Of a stretch of 64,000 bases of DNA, positions 15,643 to 27,100 are shown piece by piece. The notes below the pieces were generated by a model, which made no database searches, was not told the origin of the DNA, and saw only the letters and a program-made list of their open reading frames with translations. The stretch is taken from assembly GCF_031127805.1 (NCBI RefSeq), contig NZ_JARXHW010000014.1, positions 1 through 64,000 on the forward strand, written 5' to 3'. Both the position numbers and the translations under genes were made by a program. Numbering within the stretch: position 1 is the stretch's first letter; every line of letters begins with the position of its first letter. Source of the DNA: Thalassobacterium maritimum (GTDB lineage: Bacteria > Verrucomicrobiota > Verrucomicrobiia > Opitutales > Coraliomargaritaceae).

Positions 15643-17801
15643 TCCGCTTCTCCATCCTAAGCCTCAGCCTCAGCGCCTGCATCGCGCTTGCCTCTTTTTC
15701 CCACGCGCAAGAGACAAACTCCCCCGCGTCCTCAAGCCGTAACAGCACCGCCGAGCTCGTGGCTCCCTCCATCCCCGCGGAGCCCGCGCTCAAAGAGCCC
15801 GAAGCCATGATCGGCGAGTTAATACTCGTCGAAGACAGCGCCGACCAAGTGCTCACCCTGCTGGAGCAAATGACCGATAAGATCATCCTACGCCGTCAAG
15901 ACCTGCCCGCGTCAAAGTTCACCTTCAACTCCCGCGGCGAACTGACTAAACGCGAAGCCGTGCTCGCGATCGAAAGCTTGCTCACGCTCAACGGCATCAT
16001 GCTCACCGACATGGGCGGCCGCTTCATGAAAGCTGTCCCCGCGACCAACGTGAATACCCACGTGCCGCAAATGCTGGCAGGCAGCACCCTCTCACTCGAT
16101 CCCAGTCAGCAAATCTACGCCAAACTCTTTAAACTCGATTACCTCAACGCTACTGAGGGTGCCGCTCCTCTGGTACAAAATCTGATTTCACAAAACTCTA
16201 GCATCCTCCCCTTCCCAAAATCTAACGCACTGCTAATCTCCGATGCCCTAATCAACCTACAGCGCATCGAGACCATCCTCAACGAAGCCGACACCCCACA
16301 ACTCGTCCGTGAACAAATCAAGTTCGTCAAACTCGACTACGTGCAAGCCTCCGAGATGCAAGACCGCCTGGAGAACCTCATCCAAGGCCCGCTCAATAGC
16401 TACCTCGAAGGCAATACCAGCGTTACCGCCGATGAACGCACCAATCAACTCATCCTCATCACTCATCCTGGAAACCTCGATGTGATTATGAACGTCATCG
16501 AGAGCGTCGATGTCGATGCCGCCCCACTGACTGGTAGCGAAGTCTTCCAACTCCGCCAAGCCAAAGCCGAAGAGGTGGTCCCCATCATCGAAGACATCAT
16601 TTCCGGACAAGAAGAAGGCCGTGAAGAAGACGCCAAAGTCGCCCGTGAGAACGAACGCAGCAACGGCCAGCGCACGAACAACACCGGCAACAACAATAAT
16701 AACGAGAACAATGGTAACAACAACACGCCACCAGTCCCCGCGACTGCGGTAGCCAGTAGCGGTGGCACCGAAGCTAACAGCTCGCTCCAATTCTCAAATT
16801 TTGTCGGCCTCTCCGCCGACGAGCGCACCAACTCGATCGTCGCTTACGGCACACAGCAAGACCTCAAAACACTCCGCGAGTTGATCGAGAAAATCGATAT
16901 TCCACTACCACAAGTGCTGATCGAAGCAGTGATCACCCAAGTCACACTCAGTGAAACACAAAGCAGCGGCTTGAGTAGCATCGGTTTCACCTACAATGGC
17001 TCCACTAATTTCTTTACTGATATCTCAGCAGGCACAGTGGACGGGCTCTCCTTTACCGACGGCACCATCAGCCTCGACGATCCTTCAAACTTCTCGCTAG
17101 GCGCCGCAATCACACCCACCAATGGCGACAGCGACACACGTGTGCTCTCCGCCCCACGCATCGTGGTCAGCCACAACGAAGAGGGCATCATCAACGTGAG
17201 CAAATCACAACCGATCATCACTGGCAGCACAAATTACAATGATAGCACCTCCACCAGTAGCACAGTCGAATACCGCGACATCGGTATCAAACTTACCGTC
17301 ACCCCACTCATAGGAGCCGACGGCACTGTTCAAATGGTGATTGAACAAACGGTTGAAAACGTCGTCGATTCCGTCACCATCGATGGAAATGATCAGCCTG
17401 TCATCGGTGTGCGCGAAGCCACTTCCACCATCAGCGTCAAAGATGGGCAGATCGTCGTCTTAGGCGGCTTGCAAGAAAACACGGGCACCGACAACAACAA
17501 CTATTTCCCGCTAGTCAGGCGCATCCCTCTAATCAGAAACATACTAGGCAACACCAGCGAAAATCATGACCGCACCGAGATCATCATCTTCATCCGCCCA
17601 ACAGTTCTAGAAAACCCAGACAAAGCAGATCAGGTATCGAAAAACTACATCGAAGGAGCCTCCGAAACCGAAGTCATTAAACAATATATCGAGACCAGCA
17701 CCACTTCAGACATTTATCTGAAAGGCAGTAAGTTCGAAGAAAAGACGCCCAAAGAGGAAAGCTCAACAAACAGCAGTAAACCTCGCTCACTACGCCGCTA
17801 A
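15639..17801 (+). CDS. gspD: Type II secretion outer-membrane secretin GspD
   Basis: This is a 720-residue protein. A signal peptide ends near residue 23 (SFSHAQ). Periplasmic N-domains with KLDYLNATEGAAPLVQNLIS and KLDYVQASEMQDRLENLI repeats run to about 320. An Asn-rich linker (NNTGNNNNNENNGNNN) near 345-370 is followed by the last N-domain and the secretin core at about 425-670, with VLIEAVITQVTLSE, TRVLSAPRIVVSHNEEG, VEYRDIGIKLTVTP and VVLGGLQEN. It forms the outer-membrane gate for exoproteins. Being next to last is unusual, since gspD normally precedes gspE. No dedicated pilotin is seen. Confidence 0.93.
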   Translation: MIRFSILSLSLSACIALASFSHAQETNSPASSSRNSTAELVAPSIPAEPALKEPEAMIGELILVEDSADQVLTLLEQMTDKIILRRQDLPASKFTFNSRGELTKREAVLAIESLLTLNGIMLTDMGGRFMKAVPATNVNTHVPQMLAGSTLSLDPSQQIYAKLFKLDYLNATEGAAPLVQNLISQNSSILPFPKSNALLISDALINLQRIETILNEADTPQLVREQIKFVKLDYVQASEMQDRLENLIQGPLNSYLEGNTSVTADERTNQLILITHPGNLDVIMNVIESVDVDAAPLTGSEVFQLRQAKAEEVVPIIEDIISGQEEGREEDAKVARENERSNGQRTNNTGNNNNNENNGNNNTPPVPATAVASSGGTEANSSLQFSNFVGLSADERTNSIVAYGTQQDLKTLRELIEKIDIPLPQVLIEAVITQVTLSETQSSGLSSIGFTYNGSTNFFTDISAGTVDGLSFTDGTISLDDPSNFSLGAAITPTNGDSDTRVLSAPRIVVSHNEEGIINVSKSQPIITGSTNYNDSTSTSSTVEYRDIGIKLTVTPLIGADGTVQMVIEQTVENVVDSVTIDGNDQPVIGVREATSTISVKDGQIVVLGGLQENTGTDNNNYFPLVRRIPLIRNILGNTSENHDRTEIIIFIRPTVLENPDKADQVSKNYIEGASETEVIKQYIETSTTSDIYLKGSKFEEKTPKEESSTNSSKPRSLRR

Positions 17802-17804
17802 ACG

Positions 17805-18368
17805 ATGCATCCGCTCTACACAGATTTCATGCAGCAAGTGAAGGTCCGAGGCCTACTCACGCTCACCCTTATATTCACGCTGGCCCTTAGCAGCCACGCA
17901 GAATCATTGGAGAGCAGCAACCCCTTCCTCCCCCCCGGTTACGGCGAAGAAAAGCCCGAGCCCCCCAAGCCCGTGGTGCAAACCAGCGGCCCAATCAGCC
18001 GGGAAGTCGAATTTCGTGGCGTCGTTAAGCTCAACGACAAATATCAATTTAGCGTCTTCAATAAAAGCGAACAAAAGGGCTATTGGATCCAAGAAAACCA
18101 TGCCGACGGAGGCATCAGCGTGCGAGGCTACGACGCCAATTCACGCACGCTCACTGTCAACATGAACGGCCGCTCCGAACGACTCACACTCATGAGCGTC
18201 AGCGACGCTCCACTGCCTGTGATCTCCTCCGTCAGCCAACCTAACAGCAAGGCCGCAACACCGACACTTCCGCCAACGATCAGAAACGCTGGTAACAGCA
18301 ATAATAACAGCGCGGAAAGCCGCCGGCGCGTGATTCCCCGGCGCCGTGTCATCTTGCCCAAGAAGTAA
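17805..18368 (+). CDS. GspC/PilP-like secretion-associated protein
   Basis: This is a 187-residue protein starting 3 nt after gspD. Hydrophobic residues 14-31 (VRGLLTLTLIFTLALSSHAE) are a signal peptide or anchor. The middle has a small beta domain (FRGVVKLNDKYQFSVFNKSE, RTLTVNMNGRSERLTLMSV) like the homology region of GspC or PilP that docks on the secretin. The tail is Pro/Asn-rich and ends in a very basic stretch (RRRVIPRRRVILPKK). The internal ATG at 17829 is an alternative start. GspC identity is an inference from position and fold pattern. Confidence 0.55.
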   Translation: MHPLYTDFMQQVKVRGLLTLTLIFTLALSSHAESLESSNPFLPPGYGEEKPEPPKPVVQTSGPISREVEFRGVVKLNDKYQFSVFNKSEQKGYWIQENHADGGISVRGYDANSRTLTVNMNGRSERLTLMSVSDAPLPVISSVSQPNSKAATPTLPPTIRNAGNSNNNSAESRRRVIPRRRVILPKK

Positions 18369-18380
18369 GTGCGCCGACTT

Positions 18381-18415
18381 CAACGGTCAACGACCAACGG
18401 CAAACGGCCAACGGT
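18381..18415 (+). repeat. Tandem heptanucleotide repeat, five units of CAACGGY type
   Basis: Five consecutive 7-nt units lie between the gsp operon and pspA: CAACGGT, CAACGAC, CAACGGC, AAACGGC and CAACGGT. The phase is exact and each differs from the consensus by at most two bases. The last unit runs into TGG, making the small palindrome CCAACGGTTGG. The repeat is non-coding; function is unknown. Confidence 0.8.
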
Positions 18416-18483
18416 TGGGAATGAGAAAATCAACCTAAGTTTGTAATAGGCAAAGCGCTCGCAATCAGATATCTTACTGATCT

Positions 18484-19233
18484 ATGATTAAGCGCGTACT
18501 CCATTTCTTCAAAAGTCTATTTGGCTCAGCCGTCACTGAATTAGAAAAAACCAACCCTGAGGCACTCCTCGGAGCGGAAAAAGAGAATCTGCGAAAGCAG
18601 ATCCAACGCTACAATCAAGGATTGGCGGCACATGCCGCGATGGTTGAGAAGCTGATCACTCAGGTCAATGGCCAGGAGCAACAAGAGGCACAGCTACTAA
18701 CTAAAATCAAAGCCAATGTAACAGCCGGCAATCAAGAGCTGGCTGGCCGCCAAGCACTCAAGCTCAGCGAAGTCCGAACAGAATTGGCGGCCAACCGCGA
18801 TCAGTTGGAAGCCGCCGAAAACACCTATCAGGAAATGTCTCGCAACCGTGAAGCCAGCGTCAAAGAAGCTCAAAAGAAGATCGAATCTTTGCAGGCCAAG
18901 ATCAATGAACTCAAGGTCAAGGAAGCCACAGCGGATCTATCCGAGATGGCCAGCAGTATGACCGCCGACATGGGAGGCGCCAGCGAGACCATGAACCGCC
19001 TGGAGCACATGGTCGAAGACGCACGGGCCAAAGCTGCCGGTCGCGCACGTGTGGCGCAAGATAGTATGCCTTCCCTAGAGGTCCCAAGTGCCGAAGAAGA
19101 ACGCGCGCTGGCTCACGAAGCACTCAGGAGCCTCTCCGGAGAATTGGGCTTCACCACCGCCGTCGAATCCCAAGGCGAAGAAATCCCAGTGGTCACTTTC
19201 GAAAAAGAAAATAGTAAAGAAAAGACGAGCTAG
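18484..19233 (+). CDS. PspA/IM30 family membrane-stress protein
   Basis: This is a 249-residue protein made almost entirely of coiled coil. The N terminus (MIKRVLHFFKSLFGSAVTEL) is an amphipathic helix, then NPEALLGAEKENLRKQIQRYN and long heptad stretches as in PspA/Vipp1 proteins, which polymerise on stressed membranes. The length is near the family norm. The last 40 residues are divergent and acidic/basic. It stands alone, about 115 nt after the gsp operon. The flotillin-ATPase operon 10 kb to the right may once have been its convergent neighbour, because a copy of that operon's 3' end lies just after this stop. Confidence 0.85.
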   Translation: MIKRVLHFFKSLFGSAVTELEKTNPEALLGAEKENLRKQIQRYNQGLAAHAAMVEKLITQVNGQEQQEAQLLTKIKANVTAGNQELAGRQALKLSEVRTELAANRDQLEAAENTYQEMSRNREASVKEAQKKIESLQAKINELKVKEATADLSEMASSMTADMGGASETMNRLEHMVEDARAKAAGRARVAQDSMPSLEVPSAEEERALAHEALRSLSGELGFTTAVESQGEEIPVVTFEKENSKEKTS

Positions 19234-19241
19234 TCAGAAAG

Positions 19242-19292
19242 ACTTTACTGCGCGCGCTGCTGTTGTGATTCACGGACCTACGACTGCGCAAA
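19242..19292 (+). repeat. Left copy of diverged direct repeat (matches ATPase gene 3' end)
   Basis: Three blocks, ACTTTACTGCGC (19242-19253), TTGTGATTCACG (19263-19274) and CGACTGCGCAAA (19281-19292), recur in the same order and orientation at 29408-29459, with 35 of 36 block positions identical. Spacers differ by at most 1 nt. The right copy is the C-terminal coding end of the AAA ATPase gene; this copy is non-coding and carries a 1-nt indel. It lies 8 nt after pspA and 21 nt before the hupE stop. Confidence 0.85.
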
Positions 19293-19313
19293 CGAAAAGG
19301 CTGCCCACACTGC

Positions 19314-20306
19314 CTATTCGAAGAGTGATGGCAGGCGGGTAAAGAGCCAGACGGTGGCGGTGGACCCAAGCACGTAGGGTGGGATTCGATACCAGGCCTT
19401 GGACCAGTTGATGCCTAGGCGTTGGATGACGAAAATGATTGCCCAGCAAACGAGGACGAAGGCGAATTGCCCGAGTTCGACGCCGATATTGAAAAAGAGC
19501 AGCACTTGCGGGATCGACTCATTGGGCAGGCCAATCTCTCGCAGAGCCCCGGCGAATCCGAGCCCATGCACGAGTCCGAAGATGAAGGCGATGGCCCAAG
19601 GGTATTTCCAAGCGAGTCCGTGCTCGCCGCGTTGCGCCATGAGGATCTCCTTGGCCAGTAACACAATGCTAAGGGCGATCAGCGTCTCTACCACCGATGA
19701 CGGGAAGCGGAGAATTTCAAAGATCGACAGGCCTAATGTGATACTGTGCGCCAGTGTAAAAGAAGTCACCGTCCAGAGCAATTTACGAGGGCTGGATACG
19801 AGTAAGAGCAATCCGAAGACAAAAAAGATGTGATCTGTGCCGATGAGTATATGATGCACCCCTAGCCCAATATAGCGTTTTGCAGTGCGTAAAAAGGAAC
19901 CGGAACCGGCCTGCAATTGATCCAATTCGACTCGGATGCCGCCTTTGGAGGGTGGGAAAAACTGCCGAACATTCGTGCCGTTTTTCCATACGATGCTCAC
20001 TTGCACGCCATTCCGCTCCCATGGCAAGAGGATGACGTCACCCGCGGCAAGCGGTCGCCCTTTCGCGGTGAATCGTAATTGCAGGCTGCCTTCGATTACA
20101 TCCGGCAAGGCATGCCACTCACAATGCTCGGGCAATTGCGGCAACCCGTAGATATTCTGCTCACCCATAGGAACCTCGTAGCGCAGCACATACTCGTGCG
20201 TGTCGAGTTCTTCAATACCAAGCTGAGCCACTCTCAAGTCATGCGCAAAAGCCTGCGCTCCGAGAAATAAACCGAGCAGCACAATACTGTATAAATAACG
20301 AATCAT
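19314..20306 (-). CDS. HupE/UreJ family membrane protein
   Basis: This is a 330-residue protein. A signal peptide (GLFLGAQAFAHDLRVAQ, to about residue 22) is followed by a periplasmic beta domain of about 130 residues and six or seven membrane helices. The permease signature is GVHHILIGTDHIFFVFGLLLL, with a second motif HGLGFAGAL; the His/Asp residues are the metal-binding candidates of HupE/UreJ nickel/cobalt permeases. It is the last gene of the minus-strand cluster, overlapping the parvulin gene by 4 nt. The metal is not predictable from sequence. No hydrogenase or urease gene is in the window, so another role is likely. Confidence 0.88.
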   Translation of the reverse strand: MIRYLYSIVLLGLFLGAQAFAHDLRVAQLGIEELDTHEYVLRYEVPMGEQNIYGLPQLPEHCEWHALPDVIEGSLQLRFTAKGRPLAAGDVILLPWERNGVQVSIVWKNGTNVRQFFPPSKGGIRVELDQLQAGSGSFLRTAKRYIGLGVHHILIGTDHIFFVFGLLLLVSSPRKLLWTVTSFTLAHSITLGLSIFEILRFPSSVVETLIALSIVLLAKEILMAQRGEHGLAWKYPWAIAFIFGLVHGLGFAGALREIGLPNESIPQVLLFFNIGVELGQFAFVLVCWAIIFVIQRLGINWSKAWYRIPPYVLGSTATVWLFTRLPSLFE

Positions 20307-21157
20307 GGCACGACGTCCACGTATGGAGCTGGCACTTCAATCAAATACGGCTTAGCGAGTTCGTGAATGGCCGCATCTACAGCAGCTTGTTGTTGTGCGG
20401 ATTCCCAGTTCGATTGTAGAGTGCGTCTAACTTGTTCAAAAGGCATATCCATTGGCCCGATCTTCTCTATGATTCGAACAAAGTGCGTGCCTCGATCTGT
20501 AAGGTAAGGCCCCTGCCACTGCCCAAGTTCGAGTTCAAATAATGAATCGGAGACTGCTTCTCCAAGCAGACGATCAAGCTGTGGTTTATAGGTTAATGGT
20601 AGCGGATTGGCTAAACGAATCGGATCCCCGAGTCCGGAAGGTGTCTTGCCGGAATTGAGTTGGGCCAATAGGTTATCTGGAATTGCAGTGGAGTCTTTGC
20701 GATAAGAGACATGCTCAAACGAGAGGCGCGGAGGGAATCGATACTCTTCGGGAGTCGTTTGGCGTAATTCGATGAGCTCTTCATCGCTCGGTTCCCGCAA
20801 GACGGGCTTTAACTCATTACGAATCAATTCCACCAAGAGTTCTTTCACTTGAGAACTTTCGGTTAAATCGCGCCGTAAGGCTTCTTCGAGTAGAATTTGA
20901 TCCTCAATATAAGTGCGCACCAACTGCGCAGTTTCAATCTGATTGCCGGTCTCGAGTGTCTCCTTCTCTGCCGCGACTTTCATCTGCTCGACTTGCGCCT
21001 CAGTCAATACGATCTCCGGCTTGGAAAAAGATTGATAGATGCTGTGCACGCCGAGCATGACGAATGCAATGAGCGCGAAGTGCACAACAGGCTCTTTCAT
21101 GCAAACTTGTATCCACCCAGCAGAGGATCCGTTATTTGGTTCCGTATTCGATTTCAC
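20303..21157 (-). CDS. Parvulin-type peptidyl-prolyl isomerase, membrane-anchored
   Basis: This is a 284-residue protein from a GTG at 21157. A single hydrophobic helix (VHFALIAFVMLGVHSIYQSF, about 24-43) anchors it in the inner membrane. A SurA/PpiC-like helical region follows, then a parvulin domain at about 130-250 (RLSFEHVSYRKDS, SDSLFELELGQWQGPYLTDRGTHFVRIIE). It probably helps fold exported proteins in the periplasm. It starts 24 nt after the giant exoprotein gene and overlaps hupE by 4 nt, so cotranscription is likely and the giant protein is a plausible client. Confidence 0.87.
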   Translation of the reverse strand: MKSNTEPNNGSSAGWIQVCMKEPVVHFALIAFVMLGVHSIYQSFSKPEIVLTEAQVEQMKVAAEKETLETGNQIETAQLVRTYIEDQILLEEALRRDLTESSQVKELLVELIRNELKPVLREPSDEELIELRQTTPEEYRFPPRLSFEHVSYRKDSTAIPDNLLAQLNSGKTPSGLGDPIRLANPLPLTYKPQLDRLLGEAVSDSLFELELGQWQGPYLTDRGTHFVRIIEKIGPMDMPFEQVRRTLQSNWESAQQQAAVDAAIHELAKPYLIEVPAPYVDVVP

Positions 21158-21181
21158 AATACTTAATCTCTTGCTGGAGGC

Positions 21182-24100
21182 TTATTCCGATGGATGCGCA
21201 GGACGCACACAACGGAAGCCATTGACACCGTAAGGATCATCCCCTGCCGGAGGGAATGGATAGCGGTGAAAGACACGGGCATCGACGCTGTTATTCCACC
21301 AACTGCCACTGCGCAAAATACGGTTCGGTGCGGTTGGTGTAGATTCCGGTCCTTTCGGCTCGAAGTCTTCTAGAGCAGTATAATCTTCGGCCCAATCCCA
21401 GACCCACTCGTGCACATTCGCCGCCATATCGTAAAGGCCGTAGGCGTTTGCCATATCTTCAGCGACGTAACCGGAGGCGACATCTTGTGTGCCATCAAAG
21501 TAACCGATCGGACGTGTAATCGGATACGGATCGAACTGCTGGTTAACCGATACGAGATTCTGCCAGGAGTTGCCTCGTGAAATGACATCTCCGTAACCCC
21601 ATGGATAGTCAGCTCCAACGAGTCCACCGCGTGCGGCGTATTCCCACTGTGCTTCAGTTGGCAGGCGGTAACCGTTGCCACTCCAGTTCACATGTGCAGT
21701 GGTCAGGTCGATTTCGCCGCTACGGTAAACGTTTTCGCCATTTGTATCCGCGTAGTATGCTGGCACGAGACCTTCCATTTCACTGCGCGCATTACACCAT
21801 TTCACTGCTTCATACCAGGTGATCGGCACAGCCGGGTGGTCATCGGAGGGCACGAAGTCGTAAACATGCAAGACGGTCGGCAAGTCGTATCCGTTGGCAT
21901 TGGCCCAAGTAGCGACAGTGATCCACTCACCTCGGGACACCTCAAATTTATCCATATAGAAGGCATCGAGGTGCACTGTATGCTCCGGACGAACGTCGGC
22001 GATACCAGCGCTATCCTCACCCATGATGAAAGAGCCCGCCGGTATGTGTGCCATCGCTCGGGCGAAGTTGAACTGCGCGGTGCCCGGAGAAGAAATCGCG
22101 GCGTCGGCATCTGCACTCGTTGCCACTGGAGAGGCTTCCACTTCGACCGTGAAGAACGCTTGATCATTACCGGCGCCAGGACCGGCAACAGGAATTTCCA
22201 TTAAGTTGCCATCTCCTTCGACAGCGTCATCGATCGCAGTAAAGGTTGTATTCAAATCCGGAGCGGACTTCACGGTATAACGACGGCCGAGTTGACTGTC
22301 CCAGGTGATGTTGATGGTCGGCGAAGCGGCACTTGGAATGTCCATGCCTACTTTCAACTGTCCACCGACTGGCAGTCCGGCGACGAACTCCTGAGCAGCG
22401 GTCAGACCATTACCATCTGGATCGGAAGATTCAGCGGCATCAAAATTCCCATCAGATACCAGACCTTGATTGTCTAACCACCAGTGTGGTGTGCCATTGG
22501 CAGCTAAGACAGGTGAGAAGTCGGCAACGAGTGCGCGCGGCTGATCGAGTCGCAGGCTGAGAGTTGCTTGAGTCGCATCGGCCTCGCCGAGGTCACCACG
22601 CCATTCGACGAAGGTGAAAAACGGCCCAGGCACACTCTCGATATTAACTGTAGTGTTGATTGGATACCACTTGCCGGCATCCATGGGCTTAAGCTTACCT
22701 TCGGCACCACTGTCGATTTCCAGTAATACTTGTGTTTCCCAATTCCAGGTGAGGGTCGTATCACCGGTCAGTTCCAGATTGACGGATGATTCGTCGCCGC
22801 TGGCACTATTCGCTCCCGTAGTCGACCAGCCCGTGATGATATTACGTGTTTTCCCTTGGCTGACAGCCTCGACAGATGCCTCGACTTCCGCGCCATGACT
22901 ATAGAGGTGCTCGCCAACTGCTGGAACCGGTGAACCGTAAGCGGAAACGACCGTCAGCGTGTATTGGTCCAGGGCGAAGTTGGCCGTCACAGGGCCAACT
23001 GGTTCGCTCATCGATGCGATACTAAACTGGCTACCATTAATGTCCAAACCACTGGTATCCCCCGTCCATGCAGTGAAGGCTGCATTGGTATCGGCCATTG
23101 CGCTGACACTGACAGATGCTCCCTCCTCGATCCAAGGAGTCGGTAGACTTATCGAGCCCGGGCCACTCGTCGCGACGTTCAAGTAGTGCTGCGTTTCCCA
23201 ATTCCAGGTAAAGTCGAGATCGTCGGTCAAAGTAATGTCGACCGAACTGCCACTACCATTGACGACTTCGCCATCGCCCAGAGTGTAGGAATATCCGGTT
23301 GGCACATAACGCGTATCCCCGACTGTTTGCGTCGTGGCACTGAAGCTGACTTCGGAATCTTCATCGTAACTGTAAGAACCTGGCAACGGGCTCACAGTGC
23401 TAACTGTCGACGCAACTTCGACAGTATAGGTAGGATTCGAACTAGAGAACTCAGCAGTCACAGGGCCGCGTGCGCGGTCCATCGTAAAGGAAATCGTCTC
23501 TCCATTAACAGTCGCGCCACTAATGTCGCCGCTCCACTTCACGAAGCTCGCTCCAGTGTCGGGCTGCGCCGTAATGGATACGCTCGCACCGGCGTTTTGC
23601 CAACCACTGGACAAGGACACGAGGCCATCACCTACCGACTGTGTCGTGAGTTGATATTGCGTATCGTAATCCCAAGTCAAAGTAGCGCCTCCATCCATCG
23701 TGATCGTCGCCACAGCACCGCTACCGGAAGTGTTGACTCGATCGCCAATCAAAGACCATCCGACCACATGCTCGCGCGTGGTGCCATCGACGATGTCTTG
23801 CGCACTGATCACCACCGGCTTGCCATCCGCGATCTTATGCGAACCAACTGCAGGCGTCACAGTTGACTGCGGCGACACCACGATCAGCGTCTGATCGAAA
23901 CGCCCATCGAAGTCGACCAACATATCGAAGAAGCTACCATCCGGATCGTGTAAGCCAGCCATGCCTTGTGAGTCGGAGCTGATATCTTTGCTCCAGTCGC
24001 GTCCGAGGTATGGAGAGTAAGTGCTGTGCACCACTTTACCAGCTGAGGGCTGGAATTCCATGATACGCAAGAAGCCGTTACCACCATTGGGCAAGGTTTG

Positions 24101-27100
24101 ATAATCTACCAAAACTTCGTGCACAACATTACCCGCGGCGTTGGTTTCTTCTAAATTATAAATCGCAAAATTGTGTCCACAAATGACCATAAAGATCTGG
24201 TTATTTGGATACACGAGCGTATCGAACACTTCGTTTGCCGTATTACGATCAGCGCCACTCACCCAGAGTAGAGGCACACGACCACGCTCACCCGTGCCGG
24301 AACCGGACTTACCGCTACCGCCTGATTCGGCGAGATAGTTATGCGTCGTCAACACGGTCAAAGTGGTCGGGTGTGCATCGAGCACTGCTTGAGCCCAAGC
24401 GATATCCTGGTCACGCGCATCGATGTCCATGTGTAAATACATCCACTCACGACCATTGACGGTAATGACTTGATAATCACTCCAACCAGTTGGCGAGGAT
24501 CCCCGATACCAATCATAGATTTGTCCATCAGCTGGATTCACCCAACGGGACGCGCTAGGTCCATAGTGCTCAATATATTTGTCGCTCAAATCATGATTCC
24601 CCGGACTGGTGCCGTATGGGATTTGGTCGTTCATCAAATCCATCGCGGCGTTGGCACGTGTCCAGTGATCATCGCTGTATTGATTATTCACAATGTCACC
24701 GAGGTGCGTGACGAACTTGATATTTTCGGTCACGATATTGTCCACAATCCACTGCGTCTGCGACTTGTAAATCTCAGCGCGTGAATCATTGTTAACGTAG
24801 TTTTGCGTATCCGGAAGTGCGATCACAGTGAACACCTCCTCGACACTAAAGTTTGCGGTAATCGTTCCATACGCACGATCCATTGGGAGCACGATCGTGT
24901 TACCACCGATCAAAGCACCTGCGGTATCACCCGTCCAACCACTGAAATAATATCCAGCCGCCGGTGTCGCCGTAATGGTCAACGGTGTCGTATCACCATA
25001 CCAGCCGTCGACAACATCGACACTGCCGCCAGTTGTCGCTTCAGTATCGATTAAGTATTCGGTCAAGAATAACCAAGTCAGCTCGGTATCGCGAGTAATG
25101 TCGAAAGTCACCGTTGCTCCATTACCTGTGCGCGGTGCGCTACCGATCGCAGTCCAACCAATCGGCGTGCTCCGTGTATCGGATGTAGTCTCACCGACAA
25201 CGGATACGGTCACCTCTGAGCCTGAAGTATAACTGTGTGCACCGGCGACTGGAGTCGATGTGCCTTGCGAAGAAAGAATCGTCAACACGGGGTCAGCCAA
25301 CGGGTCCGTCACACTGACGGTCACTGTAATTGTATCCGTTGCTAAGCCATCGGATACCGAAACCACGAAACTGTCGATTCCTGAGAAACCGGCATCCGGT
25401 GTATAGCTAATCGTCGCCTCCGTATCACTTTGTGTATCGATCGCGGCTGTGCCATTACCTGCAGGAGTCGATACGGACCAAACGAGTGTATTACCGTTCG
25501 CATCAGTCACATGATAGACCACTGCCTGAGCATCCGAATCTTTTGTCGTGTTCAGCGCGAATTCGCTCCCTTCAGTGATCACTGGTGTGGTATTGGATAC
25601 GTTTACTGTGACAACAATCTGATCCGTTTTTGCGCCATCACTCACTTCCACAATAAAACTATCATTCCCGACATAAGCACCGGAAGTGTAAGTGACTGTA
25701 GCCTGAGAATTGCCATCAATCGTCACGACCGCCGAACCATTTGCAGCGTCTTCTGCGATGGACCAGCTGAGCGTATCCTCATTGCCATCCGTGGCATTAA
25801 ATATCAGAGGGTAAGCGACATTCATTTGAGCGCTCACGCTCACCGATTCACCTTCTGTAATCACAGGTGCTTCATTCGGAGTCGGTTTCGTGGTCGATGT
25901 GATACGCCCGGCAACAGGGCCAAGTGATGCGATTTGCGTATCCGTCAAGGCCTCATCCCAAAGGGCGAAATTTGTGATATGAAGATTGCCATCATCACCA
26001 TCATTGTCTCCTAACAGGATGAACTCACTGCCGAGCGCATAGCGCGCATCGATACCGTCTTTCGGTGTGCCCGTATGCCACTGCACTCCATTAACCCACA
26101 TGGAGCCACCATCGGTCTCACCTGCCTCGACTCGCAACACGACTCGATACCATGCCCCGGCAGATACAGTGTTAGAGCTATAACCTTGAAAGCCTTCATT
26201 TGTGCCGATGGCTCCGCTGGTGTTGAAAAAGAGATCGCCGTCGTCGTCGTTTGCGAGCGTAGTTTGGAAGAATGTCTTCCAACCGAGTGAAGGCACATAC
26301 ACATCCCACAGCATTGTGTATTCGTTCGTCAAAGTGCCTCCACCATTCGCTCCAATCGGGTTAGTGACTAAGTAGTTGGTTTGCGTGCCAACATCCATAG
26401 CGCCATCATCACTATACGCACCAGCCACCACAGAAGCCGCCTCGCCCTGCTCGACTAAATCATTTCCAATCGTCGCCACGGTAGGATCGACTGCGAAATC
26501 AAACTCCCAAAGGCCAACCGGAGTCGGCCATGCGGGATTCGCGGGGTCTTGGACTAAGATCGATACCGTTACCGCATCGCTAGCTTCTGCATCGGCAGCT
26601 TCGATTTCAAAACTATCCAAGCCGCTAAAGCCTGCATCCGGAGTATAAGAAAAACTCACAGAACTATCATCACTCTGATGGATCGCGACAGTGCCATTCG
26701 CTGCAGGTATCGAAACGCTCCATACGATCGAATCATTCTCAGGATCCGACACATGGAGTGTGCCCTCTACTGCCGCACCGTTAAGCACAGCATCACTCAT
26801 CCGATAGCTGCTGCCTTCGGTAATTTCAGGTGCCTCATTTGGATCATACTCCAAAGCACCGAGCACGGCATCCCCCGCGGCTCCGATACCGGCAATCGAC
26901 GCCGGTGAAAGCGGATGATCCCAAATCGCAAAGGCCCCTATATTGAGTGAAGCATTTTCGCTACTATTGTCAGCGAAGAGCAACAACACATCATCCAACG
27001 CATAACGCCCGTCTACAGTTTGGTTGCTATGCGTATGAAAAAGTTCGCCGTCGATATAAACTTCAAAGCTCGGCAAGTCCGCAACAATCACGACCCGCTG

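Noticed and set aside
21182..22060. SUMF1 domain read as an active formylglycine-generating enzyme
   Set aside because: The C-terminal region lacks the catalytic Cys pair; one Cys in GFRCV alone does not support activity.
23186..23866. Open frame of 226 codons on the plus strand inside the giant exoprotein gene, plus others at 21692-22204 and 27020-27574
   Set aside because: They are antisense to a clearly conserved multidomain protein, have Arg/His/Ser-rich shadow composition and no domain or start signal.
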